64,000 bases of DNA from Haloplanus aerogenes (lineage in GTDB: Archaea; Halobacteriota; Halobacteria; Halobacteriales; Haloferacaceae). The stretch spans positions 1,550,001-1,614,000 of the forward strand of contig NZ_CP034145.1 of assembly GCF_003856835.1 (NCBI RefSeq), in the 5' to 3' direction. The notes beneath the pieces were generated by a model. The model saw only the letters and a list, made by a program, of their open reading frames with translations. It made no database searches and was not told the origin of the DNA. How positions within the stretch are numbered: position 1 is the stretch's first letter; the number at the start of each line of letters is the position of its first letter. This document shows positions 16,925-26,136 of the stretch, one piece after another. A program made the translations under genes and the position numbers.

Positions 16925-18898
16925 TCAGAGCGTCACCACGTCGAGGATGGGAACGATGTTGCCGTCGCCGAGGACGGCCGTCCCGCTGAGACCGGGGATG
17001 CCGCTCAGCACACCCTCCAGTGGCTTGACGACGACCTCCTCCTGTTTGTTCACGGCGTCACAGCGGAGTGCGGTCCGGCGTTCCGACTTCCGGATGCGGA
17101 GGAGCATACTGTCACCGTTGGCCGTCTGGCCGGGCACATCGAGTTCGGACGCGAGGTCGACGACCGGGTAGATCTCCTCGTCGTGTTCGATCATCGGCTG
17201 GTCGTTGATCGTCTCGACCGTCGGCATCCGGCTCACCTCGTCGATGTTCTTGATCGGGACGCCGTACTCCTCGTTACCGACCTCGATGAAGAGCACCTTG
17301 ACGATGGCGACGGTCACCGGGAGTCGCAGGGTGACGGTCGTCCCCTCGCCTTTCTCGCTCTCGACGTTGACCGAGCCGTCCAGCTGTTTGACCGTGCTGT
17401 GGACGACGTCCATCCCGACGCCTCGGCCGCTCACGTCGGTCACCTCGTCGGCGGTGGAGAAGCCGGGGTGGAAGACGAGGTCGTACACCTCCGTATCTTC
17501 CATCGCGTCGAGTTCGGCCTCCGTGCGCACGCCCTTCTCCAGCGCCTTCCGCCGGAGTTCGTCCACGTCGAGGCCGCGGCCGTCGTCCTCGACAGTGACG
17601 GTGACGTGATCGCGCTCGCGGCTCGCCCGGAGTTCGATGGTGCCTTCCCGATCTTTGCCCGCCGCCTCCCGCTCCGCGGGCGGTTCGATCCCGTGATCCA
17701 CCGCGTTCCGCAGGATGTGCATCAGCGGGTCGCTGATCTCGGTGAGGATGGTGCGGTCGAGTTCGATGTCCTGCCCTTCCATCCGGAAGTCGATCTCCTT
17801 CTCCTGTTCGCGAGCCAGGTCGCGGACCAGCCGCGGGAACTTGCTGATCACCTTCCGCATCGGGATCAGCCGCATATCCATCACCGTATTCTGGAGGTTG
17901 CCGGTGATCTTGTCGAGTTCCCCGAGCGTGTCGGTCGCGCTCCCCACGTCGCCGTCGCCGACGGCGCGCCGGAGCTTGATCCGGCTGGTGACGAGCTGTT
18001 CGACCAGCCCGTGCAGGTCGTCGAGTTGGTCCACGTCGACCCGGACGGAGCTGATCTCGCGGGAGGACCCGTTGCTCTCGCCGGTCTTGCCGCCCGTGTC
18101 GCTGTCGCTGCCGCTGTCGTCGCTCTCGGCGTCGTCCGCCTGCGTGTCGTCGGCGTCGGGCTCCGTGCTCGCGGTGTCGGACTCGCCGTTTGCCGCCTCG
18201 TCGCTCCCCGCCTGTGATAGCGTGGCGCCGTCGATGGCGGAGACGCGGTCGAGCGTCGCTCGCAGTTCGTCGGCGGTCGTCGAGGCGACGACCAGATCGA
18301 AGCCGCCCTCGTACTCGCCGTCCTCGATGGCGTCGGGTTCGGGCGTGGCGGAGACGAGGTCGCACTCTTCCCGGATGGCTTCGAGGACGAGCATCCCGTC
18401 GACGCCTTTCATCTCCGTGTCCCCGATTTCGACGGTCACATCGAAGGTGTCCACTTGGCCGGTTTCCGCGTCCGCCGCCGCGGTATCGTCGGCGGCGGTG
18501 GCGTCGCCGCCCGTCGCCCCACCGTTCTCGATGACGGTGCGGATATCCTCCTCCAGATCACCGGTCTCTACGTCGACGGTCCCGTCCTCGTCGATGGATT
18601 CGACGGCGAGTTCGAGGCGGTCGACGCCCGCGAACACCAGGTCCATCACCTCGGGTGTCACCGCCATCTCGTCCTCGCGGAGTTCGTCGAGGAGGTCCTC
18701 GATGGCGTGGGCGAGGTCGCTGGCCTCGTCGTACCCCATCGCCCCGAAGTTCCCCTTCAGGGTGTGGGCCGTGCGGAAGATGTCGTCCATCGCCTCCTGA
18801 TCGTCGGGGTCGGACTCCAGTGCCAGCAGGGAGTTGTTGAGGTCGGTCAGCTGCTCTTCGCTCTCGTGGACGAACGCCTGTACGTACTCTTCGGTCAT
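16925..18898 (-). CDS. cheA: Chemotaxis histidine kinase CheA
   Basis: The 657-residue kinase has an N-terminal HPt domain with phosphorylatable H45 (TAHTLKGNFG), a P2-like region around 140-225, an acidic spacer, a dimerisation domain (DVDQLDDLHGLVEQLV), the HATPase core with N box HILRNAVDHG and G boxes (DDGRGLD, GRGVGMDVV), and a C-terminal CheW-like domain. It phosphorylates CheY and CheB. It overlaps cheB by four bases and precedes cheR by four. Length is normal for haloarchaea. Confidence 0.96.
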   Translation of the reverse strand: MTEEYVQAFVHESEEQLTDLNNSLLALESDPDDQEAMDDIFRTAHTLKGNFGAMGYDEASDLAHAIEDLLDELREDEMAVTPEVMDLVFAGVDRLELAVESIDEDGTVDVETGDLEEDIRTVIENGGATGGDATAADDTAAADAETGQVDTFDVTVEIGDTEMKGVDGMLVLEAIREECDLVSATPEPDAIEDGEYEGGFDLVVASTTADELRATLDRVSAIDGATLSQAGSDEAANGESDTASTEPDADDTQADDAESDDSGSDSDTGGKTGESNGSSREISSVRVDVDQLDDLHGLVEQLVTSRIKLRRAVGDGDVGSATDTLGELDKITGNLQNTVMDMRLIPMRKVISKFPRLVRDLAREQEKEIDFRMEGQDIELDRTILTEISDPLMHILRNAVDHGIEPPAEREAAGKDREGTIELRASRERDHVTVTVEDDGRGLDVDELRRKALEKGVRTEAELDAMEDTEVYDLVFHPGFSTADEVTDVSGRGVGMDVVHSTVKQLDGSVNVESEKGEGTTVTLRLPVTVAIVKVLFIEVGNEEYGVPIKNIDEVSRMPTVETINDQPMIEHDEEIYPVVDLASELDVPGQTANGDSMLLRIRKSERRTALRCDAVNKQEEVVVKPLEGVLSGIPGLSGTAVLGDGNIVPILDVVTL

Positions 18899-19974
18899 GC
18901 GTTAACCTCCAGTCGGGTGGCATCGAGGATGCCGTCGGGGACTTCGTCGTCGGGCAGTACGTCGTCGACCGATCCCAGTTCGATGGCCCGCTTGGGCATA
19001 CCGAACACCGCCGACGATGCCTCGTCTTGGGCGATGACGTGGCCGCCGGCGTCCTTGATCGCCCGGGCGCCTTCGGCGCCGTCGGCGCCCATGCCGGTGA
19101 GGACGACACCGACGAGCGGGCCGTCGATGGTCTCGGCCGCCGAGCGCATCGTCACGTCGGCGGCGGGGCGCACGCCGTGTTCCGGCGGGTCCTCGGTCAG
19201 TTTCGTCCGGAGCCGCCCCCCGCCGGCGCCCGCGATGACGAGGTGTTTGCCGCCCGGAGCGACCAGCGCCTCGCCGCCACCGATGCGGTCGCCGTCGGTC
19301 GCTTCGCGGACGTCGTACTCGCTCGCTGCGTCGAGGCGGTCGGCGAACCGCCCGGTGAACGCGTCGGGCATGTGCTGGACGACGATGATCCGAAAGTCGG
19401 CGTCCCGGGGGAGCGCCCCCACGACCCGTTCGACGACCGTCGGCCCGCCCGTCGAGGAGGCGATTAGCACCGTCGCTCCCTCCTCGTAGTCACCGGCTGT
19501 GGTCGACGGTTCGGCCGTCGACTGCGTCGCCCGGGACGGGGCCGAGGAACCGGCTCCCCGGCCGCCGCTCACGTCCGCGCCGGCGACGGCTTTCACCTTG
19601 CGGACGAGTTGGTCTTCCTTGCTCGACATCCGCGTACTGACTTCGCCGCCGGGTTTGGTGAAGAAGTCGACCGCCCCCTTCTCCAGCGCCTCGAAGGTTA
19701 CGTCGGCGCCGTCCGCAGTGTGGGCGCTGAGCATCAGGATCGGCGTGGGACGCTTGGCCATGATTCGCTCGACGGCTTCCAGCCCGTCGACATCGGGCAT
19801 CTGCAGGTCCATCGTCACCACGTCCGGCTCGTGTTCGAGGACGGCGTCGACCGCTTCGGCACCGTCGGCGGCCGTGTCGACGACGCTCACGCCACCGTTT
19901 TCGAGCATGTCGGAGAGCATCGTCCGCATGAAATGCGAGTCGTCGACGACGACAGCGCGCGTCGATCCGCTCAT
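18895..19974 (-). CDS. cheB: Chemoreceptor methylesterase CheB
   Basis: The 359-residue protein joins a receiver domain (phosphoacceptor D56 in TMDLQMP) by a Ser/Ala-rich linker at about 132-165 to a methylesterase domain. The catalytic triad is S174 (ASSTGG), H201 (VQHMPD) and D298 (GMGADG), matching E. coli CheB. It removes methyl groups from receptors and is activated by CheA. It is the first gene of the minus-strand taxis operon; a TATA-like box at about 20088-20097 suggests a leader of roughly 90 bases. Confidence 0.95.
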   Translation of the reverse strand: MSGSTRAVVVDDSHFMRTMLSDMLENGGVSVVDTAADGAEAVDAVLEHEPDVVTMDLQMPDVDGLEAVERIMAKRPTPILMLSAHTADGADVTFEALEKGAVDFFTKPGGEVSTRMSSKEDQLVRKVKAVAGADVSGGRGAGSSAPSRATQSTAEPSTTAGDYEEGATVLIASSTGGPTVVERVVGALPRDADFRIIVVQHMPDAFTGRFADRLDAASEYDVREATDGDRIGGGEALVAPGGKHLVIAGAGGGRLRTKLTEDPPEHGVRPAADVTMRSAAETIDGPLVGVVLTGMGADGAEGARAIKDAGGHVIAQDEASSAVFGMPKRAIELGSVDDVLPDDEVPDGILDATRLEVNA

Positions 19975-20087
19975 CGACGCGTGGCCCCTCCGTCATTCGA
20001 CTGTCTCGTCGCGACGGTCTGAGGCGGCCCGCCGATTCCGGGGGGGATTCGTCCGATCATACGTTGGTCACTCGTTTCCCTAGCGGT

Positions 20088-20097
20088 GAAATAAATA
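20088..20097 (-). promoter_or_regulatory. TATA-like box of the cheB-A-R-HEAT-cheF operon
   Basis: On the minus strand TATTTATTTC lies about 115 bases ahead of the cheB ATG. It is the only AT-rich box in the divergent cheB/cheW gap facing this way. Confidence 0.45.
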
Positions 20098-20211
20098 CAC
20101 CGGCACGGTTATCAGAACGGATAATGCGACCAGTACGCTTAATGTACGATTCGTCCTCTCGTAGAGTATGCAAACTCGCGACGGGACGAGGGAACGTGAC
20201 CGTGCCGAACG

Positions 20212-20217
20212 GGAGGT
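20212..20217 (+). promoter_or_regulatory. Shine-Dalgarno GGAGGT of cheW
   Basis: GGAGGT ends six bases before the ATG at 20224, an ideal spacing. With a TATA-like CTTAATGTA at 20138-20146 it indicates a leadered message. Confidence 0.6.
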
Positions 20218-20223
20218 CGACCG

Positions 20224-20661
20224 ATGAGCGAGACGGCAGCACGCGCCCGCACCGTTCAGCTCCTCGAGTTCGAACTCGGCTCCGAGGCGTACGCGGTCGA
20301 CATCGCGCACGTCGCCGAAATCGTCGACGTGAACGATCTCACGGTCGTTCCCAACTCGGCCCCCCACGTCGAGGGTGTAATGGATCTCCGCGGTAAGACG
20401 ACGACAATCATCGATCCGAAAACTGTCTTCGGCATCGGCGGCGGTGGCGACGGCAAACGGATCGTGGTGTTCGACCGTGACCTGACGGCCAACGGGAAGT
20501 CGATCGGCTGGATCGTCGACGAAGTCGATCAGGTCGTCGAGGTCGAACCGGACGACGTGGAGTCGTCGCCCGTCGACGACGCCGACGACGCGGTCCGTGG
20601 CGTCATCAAACGCGACGGCGATTTCGTCATCTGGGTCCGCCCGACGGTCCTCGATGTGTAG
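20224..20661 (+). CDS. cheW: Chemotaxis coupling protein CheW
   Basis: The 145-residue single CheW domain reads QLLEFELGSEAYAVDIAHVAEIV, then GVMDLRGKTTTIIDP and the WIVDEVDQVVEV strand, covering the full SH3-like double barrel. It couples receptors to CheA. It is divergent from the cheB operon and is preceded by a strong Shine-Dalgarno sequence. An acidic loop (DDVESSPVDDADD) near residue 115 is typical of haloarchaeal adaptation. Confidence 0.95.
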   Translation: MSETAARARTVQLLEFELGSEAYAVDIAHVAEIVDVNDLTVVPNSAPHVEGVMDLRGKTTTIIDPKTVFGIGGGGDGKRIVVFDRDLTANGKSIGWIVDEVDQVVEVEPDDVESSPVDDADDAVRGVIKRDGDFVIWVRPTVLDV

Positions 20662-20880
20662 CCTCAGCGTCCCCTCGGGGACTGCCCACGATGACGCGCT
20701 GGATCACACTGAACACGTATCACCGACGATAATTCGGCCAATAGCTTCATATACGTCGAGTCGGACCGAACAGTCGAAGAAACACCGGCGGGACGCCGAT
20801 TCAGGCGCGCTTCGGTGGCTCGGTGGTCCGCCGGTCACAACGATTCCCGACCGTCCACGCGCCTCCCAAGGACTCCGATC

Positions 20881-21480
20881 ATGACGCCCACGCTCTCAGA
20901 CGCGACGGTGCTCATCGTAGACGACGAGCAGTCGCTAGCGGATCTGTACGCCTACTGGATCGACGAGTTTGCCGAGGCACACACCGCCTACGACGGGACG
21001 GAAGCGCTGGAGAAACTGGACGACTACGTCGACGTGATGTTGCTCGACCGCCGGATGCCCGGCCTGTCGGGCGACGAAGTTGTCGACGAGGTGGAAAAGC
21101 AGGGCCTCGACGTGCGGATCGTCATGGTGACGGCGGTCGACCCGGGCTTCGACATCGTCGACATGGGTATCGACGACTACCTGATCAAGCCCGTCGATCA
21201 GCCCGAACTCGTCGACACCGTCGAGCGGATGATGGTTCGGAGCACCTACGACGATCAGCTTCAGGAGAAGTTCCAGCTCGTCGAGAAGAAAGTGACGCTC
21301 GAAGCGGCGAAGACGCCCCACGAACTCGAGGAGAGCGAGGAGTACACCGAACTGAACCGTCGGCTGGAGGCCATCGAGCGTGACCTCGATTCGGCCGTCG
21401 AGGAGTTCGACGAAAACGACTTCACCGTCGCCTTCCGGGAACTGCCCGACGGCGGCCCGGTCGATTCGACCGAGGGCTAG
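20881..21480 (+). CDS. HalX-domain response regulator
   Basis: The 199-residue protein has a receiver domain with acidic pair DDE at 14-16, phosphoacceptor D56 (LLDRRMPG), and a Lys in YLIKPVDQ. It is followed by a HalX domain of about 70 residues with a helical coil (TELNRRLEAIERDLDSAVEE). HalX regulators are haloarchaea-specific and of unknown output. ATG 20881 is chosen over an in-frame upstream start because the receiver begins directly after it. It closes the taxis island and has no adjacent kinase; the partner could be CheA or the hybrid kinase at 22686. Confidence 0.88.
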   Translation: MTPTLSDATVLIVDDEQSLADLYAYWIDEFAEAHTAYDGTEALEKLDDYVDVMLLDRRMPGLSGDEVVDEVEKQGLDVRIVMVTAVDPGFDIVDMGIDDYLIKPVDQPELVDTVERMMVRSTYDDQLQEKFQLVEKKVTLEAAKTPHELEESEEYTELNRRLEAIERDLDSAVEEFDENDFTVAFRELPDGGPVDSTEG

Positions 21481-21485
21481 TCGGG

Positions 21486-21914
21486 TTATCGGACGACCGT
21501 CACCGGCACCGGCGACCGTCGGACGACCGATTCGGCCACGCTCCCGAGCAACACGCGAGTGACACCCTGTCGGCCGTGACTCCCGATGACGATGCTGTCG
21601 ATATCGTTGTTCTCTGCCCACTCCACGATGGCCCGGGACGGCATGCCGATCACCGTCTCCGTCGTCAGTTCCATCCCGTGCTCCGCGGCGCGGGCCTTCG
21701 CGTCTTCGAGGACCTTCTCGGTGCGTTCCTCGGCGGAGTCCTGCAGATGTTCGAACGTACTCGGCGCCGCCTCGATGGAGCCGTAGCCCACGTCCGTGGG
21801 GTCGATGACCGAGAGCGCCGTGATGTCGGCGTCGGGGTACTCTTCGAGGGCGAATTCGAGCGCGGCATCTGCAGGGTCCGATCCGTCTACCGGAACGAGT
21901 AGTCGTTTCGCCAT
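21486..21914 (-). CDS. Universal stress protein, UspA family
   Basis: The 142-residue protein starts MAKRLLVPVDGSDPADAAL and ends with the ATP-binding signature GSHGRQGVTRVLLGS, spacing G-x2-G-x9-GS. It is therefore of the nucleotide-binding UspA subclass. ATG 21914 is preferred to an in-frame start 21 bases upstream. It is convergent with the HalX gene, five bases apart. The specific stress response is unknown. Confidence 0.9.
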   Translation of the reverse strand: MAKRLLVPVDGSDPADAALEFALEEYPDADITALSVIDPTDVGYGSIEAAPSTFEHLQDSAEERTEKVLEDAKARAAEHGMELTTETVIGMPSRAIVEWAENNDIDSIVIGSHGRQGVTRVLLGSVAESVVRRSPVPVTVVR

Positions 21915-22026
21915 GCCGTACCGTCCGCACGACACCCCCGTAAGCGTAGGGGATAGCTCCCCACCGGTGGGAACGGCAGCCGAGCGGGATAGTCAGGTTT
22001 TCGTAGGATGGCCCGCAACCCCCGGT

Positions 22027-22671
22027 ATGGGAAGCCATCGTTCCGTCTCGCGACGCGGATTTCTGACGACCGTCGCGGGCACAGCGGCGACGGCGGCCGC
22101 CGCCGGAACCGCCACGGCGCAGGCGTCGTTCGGCGGGTGGATGAGCGACGTGGGCAACTACAGCGAGGTCACCGACGCGACCGGCCAGAGTGAAGTGACG
22201 ATCACGGTCGGTGCGTCCGGTAATGGCGGGAACTTCGCGTTCGGCCCGCCGGCCGTCCAGGTCGATCCCGGGACGACAATCATCTGGGAGTGGAACGGCG
22301 AAGGCGGCCAACACAACGTCGTCGCCGAGGAAGGTGGCGAGTTCGAGAGCGAACTCACCGCCGAAGCCGGCTTCACGTTCGAACAGACCTTCGAGTCCGA
22401 AGGTGTGATCAAGTACTTCTGCCAGCCCCACCGCGCGCTCGGCATGAAAGGCGTCGTCGTCGTCGGCGCGATGCCCGACTCCGGCGGCGGTGGCGGCGGT
22501 GGTGGCGGTGGCGGCGGCGGCGGTGGCGGCGGTGGCGGCGCTCCGGCCGTCCCCGACAGCGCCAAATCCCTCGCCCTCGCCCTGACGGCCGCGCTGGTGT
22601 CCGTACTCGGACTGGCCTACTTCTTCATCCGCTACGGCGGCGACTACGGCGAAGAGTTCGAGAGCGCCTGA
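22027..22671 (+). CDS. Halocyanin-type blue copper protein, Tat-exported, C-terminal membrane anchor
   Basis: This 214-residue protein begins with a Tat signal (SRRGFLTTVAGTAATA) and has one plastocyanin-like domain with copper ligands H96 (GGQHNVV), C132 and H135 (FCQPHRAL) and M140. A run of 19 glycines then leads to a transmembrane helix (LALALTAALVSVLGLAYFFI). Halocyanins carry electrons at the outer membrane face, probably to terminal oxidases. Most halocyanins use an N-terminal lipid anchor; this one has no lipobox and uses a C-terminal helix. The gene stands alone between minus-strand genes. Confidence 0.9.
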   Translation: MGSHRSVSRRGFLTTVAGTAATAAAAGTATAQASFGGWMSDVGNYSEVTDATGQSEVTITVGASGNGGNFAFGPPAVQVDPGTTIIWEWNGEGGQHNVVAEEGGEFESELTAEAGFTFEQTFESEGVIKYFCQPHRALGMKGVVVVGAMPDSGGGGGGGGGGGGGGGGGGGAPAVPDSAKSLALALTAALVSVLGLAYFFIRYGGDYGEEFESA

Positions 22672-22685
22672 GCCGCGGCGGCCGA

Positions 22686-25070
22686 CTACGAGACGATCTC
22701 GACGCCCGTAATCTCGAAGCGGGCCCCGCCAGTGTCGCTCTCGACGACGTCGATCTCCCAGTCGTGGGACTCGACCACGTCGATCTCCCAGTCGTGGGAC
22801 TCGACCACGTCGAGAACGATGGCGAGACCGAGGCCCGTCCCGCCGTCGTTCGTCGAGTAGCCCGCCTCGAAGATCCGGTCGCGCTCCGACTCGGGGATGC
22901 CGGGGCCGTCGTCGGCGACGTAGAAGCCGTCCGGGAGAGGACCGACCGTGATGGTTACGGCGTCCTCCCCGCCGCCTGCGGCGTTGCTCGCGGCCTCGTC
23001 GTCCGTCGCACCGCGTTCGAAGGTATCCTCGGCGTCGTCGGCCTCCGGTCGACCGTCCGTCGAGCCGTGCTCGACCGAATTCCGAAACAGGTTCTCGAAC
23101 AGCTGTGCGAGCCGCGACTCGTCGGCCATGATCGTCCGTTCGGTGCGGCGGTCGAGCGTCGCGCCGTCGGTCACCACGTTCGCCCAGCAGCGGTCGACGA
23201 ACGAGTCGAGATCGATGGAGGTCAGCTCGATACCCCGGTTCCGGTGGCCGGCGAGCATCAACAGATCGTCGATCAACCGATCCATGCGCTTCAGCGCGGT
23301 CGCCGCGTCGTCGAGGTGGGGCGAGTCACACTCCTCCTGTGCCCACTCGAGCCGGCCGGCGGCCACGTTCAGCGGGCTCCGCAGATCGTGTGAGACGACG
23401 CTCGCGAGTTCTTCGAGGCGGTCGTTCTGCCGTTGCAGTTCGCGTTCCCGTTCGACGCGTTCGCTGATGTCGCGGGCGGTCGCCAGAATCGCCGTCTCAC
23501 CCCGGTAGGGGATTAGCGTGGAGTTGACCTCCACGGGGATGCGCTCGCCAGATTTCGTCTCGTGGACCGTGTCGAACCGCTTGATTTCGCCCCGCGAGAA
23601 CTGAGCGATCCGCGACGACACGTCCGTAGTCTCCATCTCGGGGTCGATATCCTCCGGGCGCATCGACAGGAGTTCCTCGCGGCTGTACCCCAGCCGTTCG
23701 ACCGCCGTCTCGTTGACGGCTTGGAACCCGCCCTCCTCGGTGCCGACGAACACTGCTTCGGGGAACGCCTCGAACAGTTCGCGGTACTCGGCCCGCGACC
23801 GTTCGAGTTCGCGCTCGTAGCGCTTCTGCTCCGTCACGTCGAGGAGTGTTCCCATGATCGCCGGTTCGCCTCGGTAGTCGATCCGGCCGCCGTGGACCTC
23901 GAACTCGATGCTCTCACCGCTCTTGCGTCGCCCCCGGAGCGTGTAGCGCAGGTCGTCCTCCTCGCCCGTGACGCGACGACGGATGTTCCGTCGCAGTTTC
24001 TCGTGGTCCTCCTCGATCACGAGGTCGAAGGGCGTGACGTCGGACAGCAACTCCTCCTGTGTGTAGCCGAACATGGCCGCGAGACGGGGATTGACGTACT
24101 CGAACTCACCACCCTGGATCAGATACACCCCGACGAGATTCCCTTCGACCAGCTGTCGGTACTTCGCCTCGGACTCCCGCAGGTCGGCGCGGATGTCGAG
24201 TTGGTAGAGCGCGCTGGCGATGTCGATCCCGAGGTCCGCGAGGAGGTCGCGCTCGAACTCGCCGCTCCACGCCTCGTCGGTGGTGCCGACGACGAGTACG
24301 CCGTATCGCTCCGATTCGTAGTCGAGTGGAATCGCCGCGACGGCACCCGTCTCGACGCCGACGTGTTCACCCGCCTCGGCCGTCGACATAACCGGCTCGC
24401 CTTCGGTCATTGCCGACTGGATGGCGGAGGTGCTGTCGAGCGTCAGATCGGCGGCGTCCATCGCCCCAGTCGACGTGGCGGCCGACCGGGCGTCCACGCC
24501 CGTCACGCCGTCGCGGTCGCCCTCCAGCGTCCCAATCACTGCCCAGGCGTACGGTTCGACCGCGGCGAGGCGCTCACAAACGGTCCGCTCGACGGTCGCC
24601 GGGTCATCGGCCCGGACGAGCGCCTGATTCACCTCGCGGGCGAGTTTCTGGAGCCGTTCGAACCGGCTCGCACGTTCGCTCGTTCGCCGCTTCGAGACCG
24701 CCTGCACGATCCGATTGGCCAGAAGGGTGTACTGGTCCGTGACCGTCCCCTTCCGAACGTAGTCCGTCGCCCCGGCGGAGATGGCTTCGCTCGCGAGCGC
24801 CTCGCTCCCCTTGCCGGTGAACACGATGAACGGGAGCCTCGGCCATCGGTCACGAACCGCACCGAGGAGTTCGATTCCGTCCGTACCGTCCATCTGGTAG
24901 TCACTGACGACGCAATCGAACGCGTCCGATTCGAGGCGGTCGAGACTCGCCGACGGATCCGTCTCGATCGTCACGTCGAGTCGGTCGTCCTCGCGTTCGA
25001 GCAACTCCGCGGCGACGGCCGCGAAATCGGCCGTGTCGTCGACGAGCAACACTCGGATCGTCCCGTCCAT
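22686..25070 (-). CDS. Hybrid sensor: receiver-GAF-PAS-PAS-histidine kinase
   Basis: The 794-residue protein starts with a receiver domain (D57 in VVSDYQM), followed by a GAF-like region (about 150-310), two PAS domains (YRQLVEGNLVGVYLI and YRELFEAFPEAVFV), HisKA with H561 in VVSHDLRSPLN, and HATPase_c (N box NLFRNSVEHG, DDGPGIP, GTGLGLAIV). It has no membrane segment, so it is a cytoplasmic sensor; the stimulus is unknown. A 30-base in-frame tandem duplication after the G2 box repeats ten residues (VVESHDWEID). An Asp/Glu/Ala-rich insertion sits between the N and G1 boxes. It may signal to the nearby HalX regulator, which is inference. Confidence 0.9.
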   Translation of the reverse strand: MDGTIRVLLVDDTADFAAVAAELLEREDDRLDVTIETDPSASLDRLESDAFDCVVSDYQMDGTDGIELLGAVRDRWPRLPFIVFTGKGSEALASEAISAGATDYVRKGTVTDQYTLLANRIVQAVSKRRTSERASRFERLQKLAREVNQALVRADDPATVERTVCERLAAVEPYAWAVIGTLEGDRDGVTGVDARSAATSTGAMDAADLTLDSTSAIQSAMTEGEPVMSTAEAGEHVGVETGAVAAIPLDYESERYGVLVVGTTDEAWSGEFERDLLADLGIDIASALYQLDIRADLRESEAKYRQLVEGNLVGVYLIQGGEFEYVNPRLAAMFGYTQEELLSDVTPFDLVIEEDHEKLRRNIRRRVTGEEDDLRYTLRGRRKSGESIEFEVHGGRIDYRGEPAIMGTLLDVTEQKRYERELERSRAEYRELFEAFPEAVFVGTEEGGFQAVNETAVERLGYSREELLSMRPEDIDPEMETTDVSSRIAQFSRGEIKRFDTVHETKSGERIPVEVNSTLIPYRGETAILATARDISERVERERELQRQNDRLEELASVVSHDLRSPLNVAAGRLEWAQEECDSPHLDDAATALKRMDRLIDDLLMLAGHRNRGIELTSIDLDSFVDRCWANVVTDGATLDRRTERTIMADESRLAQLFENLFRNSVEHGSTDGRPEADDAEDTFERGATDDEAASNAAGGGEDAVTITVGPLPDGFYVADDGPGIPESERDRIFEAGYSTNDGGTGLGLAIVLDVVESHDWEIDVVESHDWEIDVVESDTGGARFEITGVEIVS
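22747..22813 (-). repeat. 30-base tandem duplication inside the histidine-kinase gene
   Basis: Exact period-30 sequence covers 67 bases (about 2.2 copies) and encodes VVESHDWEID twice in frame, directly after the GTGLGLAIV box of the ATPase domain. The perfect identity suggests a recent event or an assembly artefact. Confidence 0.9.
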
Positions 25071-25166
25071 CTGGCTGTTCTAAACGATGTTTGACAGCAG
25101 TCCATTTACAGTTGTTGGGTGCATCGCTCGTCTTCTGTCACCATCACAACAGAACCTGTTCGATCG

Positions 25167-26111
25167 TCAGGCGATCCGGTCGACGAGACGGGTCGCCCAC
25201 TCGACGGCGTCGACGGCACTCGTCCCGAGGACGTAGGCGATCGGTTCGATACCGAACGCACCCTCGTGGTAGACGACGCGGGGGACACCGTCGTCGAACA
25301 GGGCGTCGAGGCGTCGTCGCCGGTCCTCGTACTCGGCGTCGAACGCGACGGCGTCGGCGTCGTCCGGGACGGCCGCGAGGAGGGCGTCGCTCGTCGCGAG
25401 ATTGACCGCGCCCCTGACGGTCGGATCGGCGACATTGGCCGCTAGCAGCGTCGTCGCCACGTGGTGTGAGGCGCCGAACTCCGGGTTCGCGGGGACGTTG
25501 ATCCCGCCCCGCATCGCGTGGATGCGGCCGGGGACGGCGGCCACGTCCGTCTCGTCGGTCGCCTCCGGGAGCGCCATCGCCACGTTCGTCCCGACGTTCG
25601 GGACGTGGTCTGCGATGTCCGCGTTCGCGAACTGTCGGACGGCGCGGCGGACGTTCGACAGCACTTCGCGTTCGGCCTGCACGGCCCGGTCGCGCCCGCG
25701 CACGCACAGGTCACAGCCCATCCCCTCTAGCGCCGGCATCTCCTCCTCGTGGATCGCACAGATCGGGCCCCGATCCTCGAACGCCCGGACGAGTTCCAAG
25801 AGTTCCGCCAGCGCTTCGTAATCGTCCATCGTGCCGGCGTCGAACCCTTCGGCGATCCGTTCGATCGTCGCCTGCATCCGCGGATGCTCCGCGAAGCGCT
25901 CCTCACCCCGGCGCTCACCGGCGAGATACTGGCTCACTGCCGCCTGCGATACGCCGAGTCGGCTCGCGATCTCTCGCTGTGCGAACCCACGCTCCGCTAG
26001 CGCCGCCGCCAACATCGACCGCGCCGTCGGGAGGAAGCGCTCGACGACGATCTCGCTCGGTAACTGCACTGTCACGGTTCCACCCGCTGCTGACCGCGTG
26101 CCATATCCCAC
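25167..26111 (-). CDS. thiR: Thiamine biosynthesis regulator ThiR (HTH plus ThiN domain)
   Basis: This 314-residue protein has an N-terminal helix-turn-helix (FAQREIASRLGVSQAAVSQYLAG, residues about 43-65), a middle helical part with a CDLC pair, and a C-terminal ThiN domain (VPNVGTNVAMALP, FGASHHVATTLL, VYHEGAFGIEPIAYVLG). This HTH-ThiN fusion is the archaeal regulator ThiR, which senses thiamine phosphate and represses thiamine genes. The ThiN domain may be regulatory rather than catalytic. ATG 26111 lies only about 20 bases from the TATA-like GTATAAGA at 26129-26136, so GTG 26075 is a possible alternative start. No thiamine biosynthesis gene adjoins it. Confidence 0.87.
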   Translation of the reverse strand: MGYGTRSAAGGTVTVQLPSEIVVERFLPTARSMLAAALAERGFAQREIASRLGVSQAAVSQYLAGERRGEERFAEHPRMQATIERIAEGFDAGTMDDYEALAELLELVRAFEDRGPICAIHEEEMPALEGMGCDLCVRGRDRAVQAEREVLSNVRRAVRQFANADIADHVPNVGTNVAMALPEATDETDVAAVPGRIHAMRGGINVPANPEFGASHHVATTLLAANVADPTVRGAVNLATSDALLAAVPDDADAVAFDAEYEDRRRRLDALFDDGVPRVVYHEGAFGIEPIAYVLGTSAVDAVEWATRLVDRIA

Positions 26112-26128
26112 TCACTCGGCGGGTGGGT

Positions 26129-26136
26129 CTTATACT
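26129..26136 (-). promoter_or_regulatory. TATA-like box of thiR
   Basis: On the minus strand GTATAAGA is centred about 22 bases before ATG 26111. This is shorter than usual leaderless spacing and leaves open GTG 26075 as the true start. Confidence 0.45.

Noticed and set aside
22491-22550. GGC/GGT-rich run considered as a possible microsatellite or CRISPR-like repeat
   Set aside because: It is simply the polyglycine linker of the halocyanin, with mixed glycine codons and no spacer structure.
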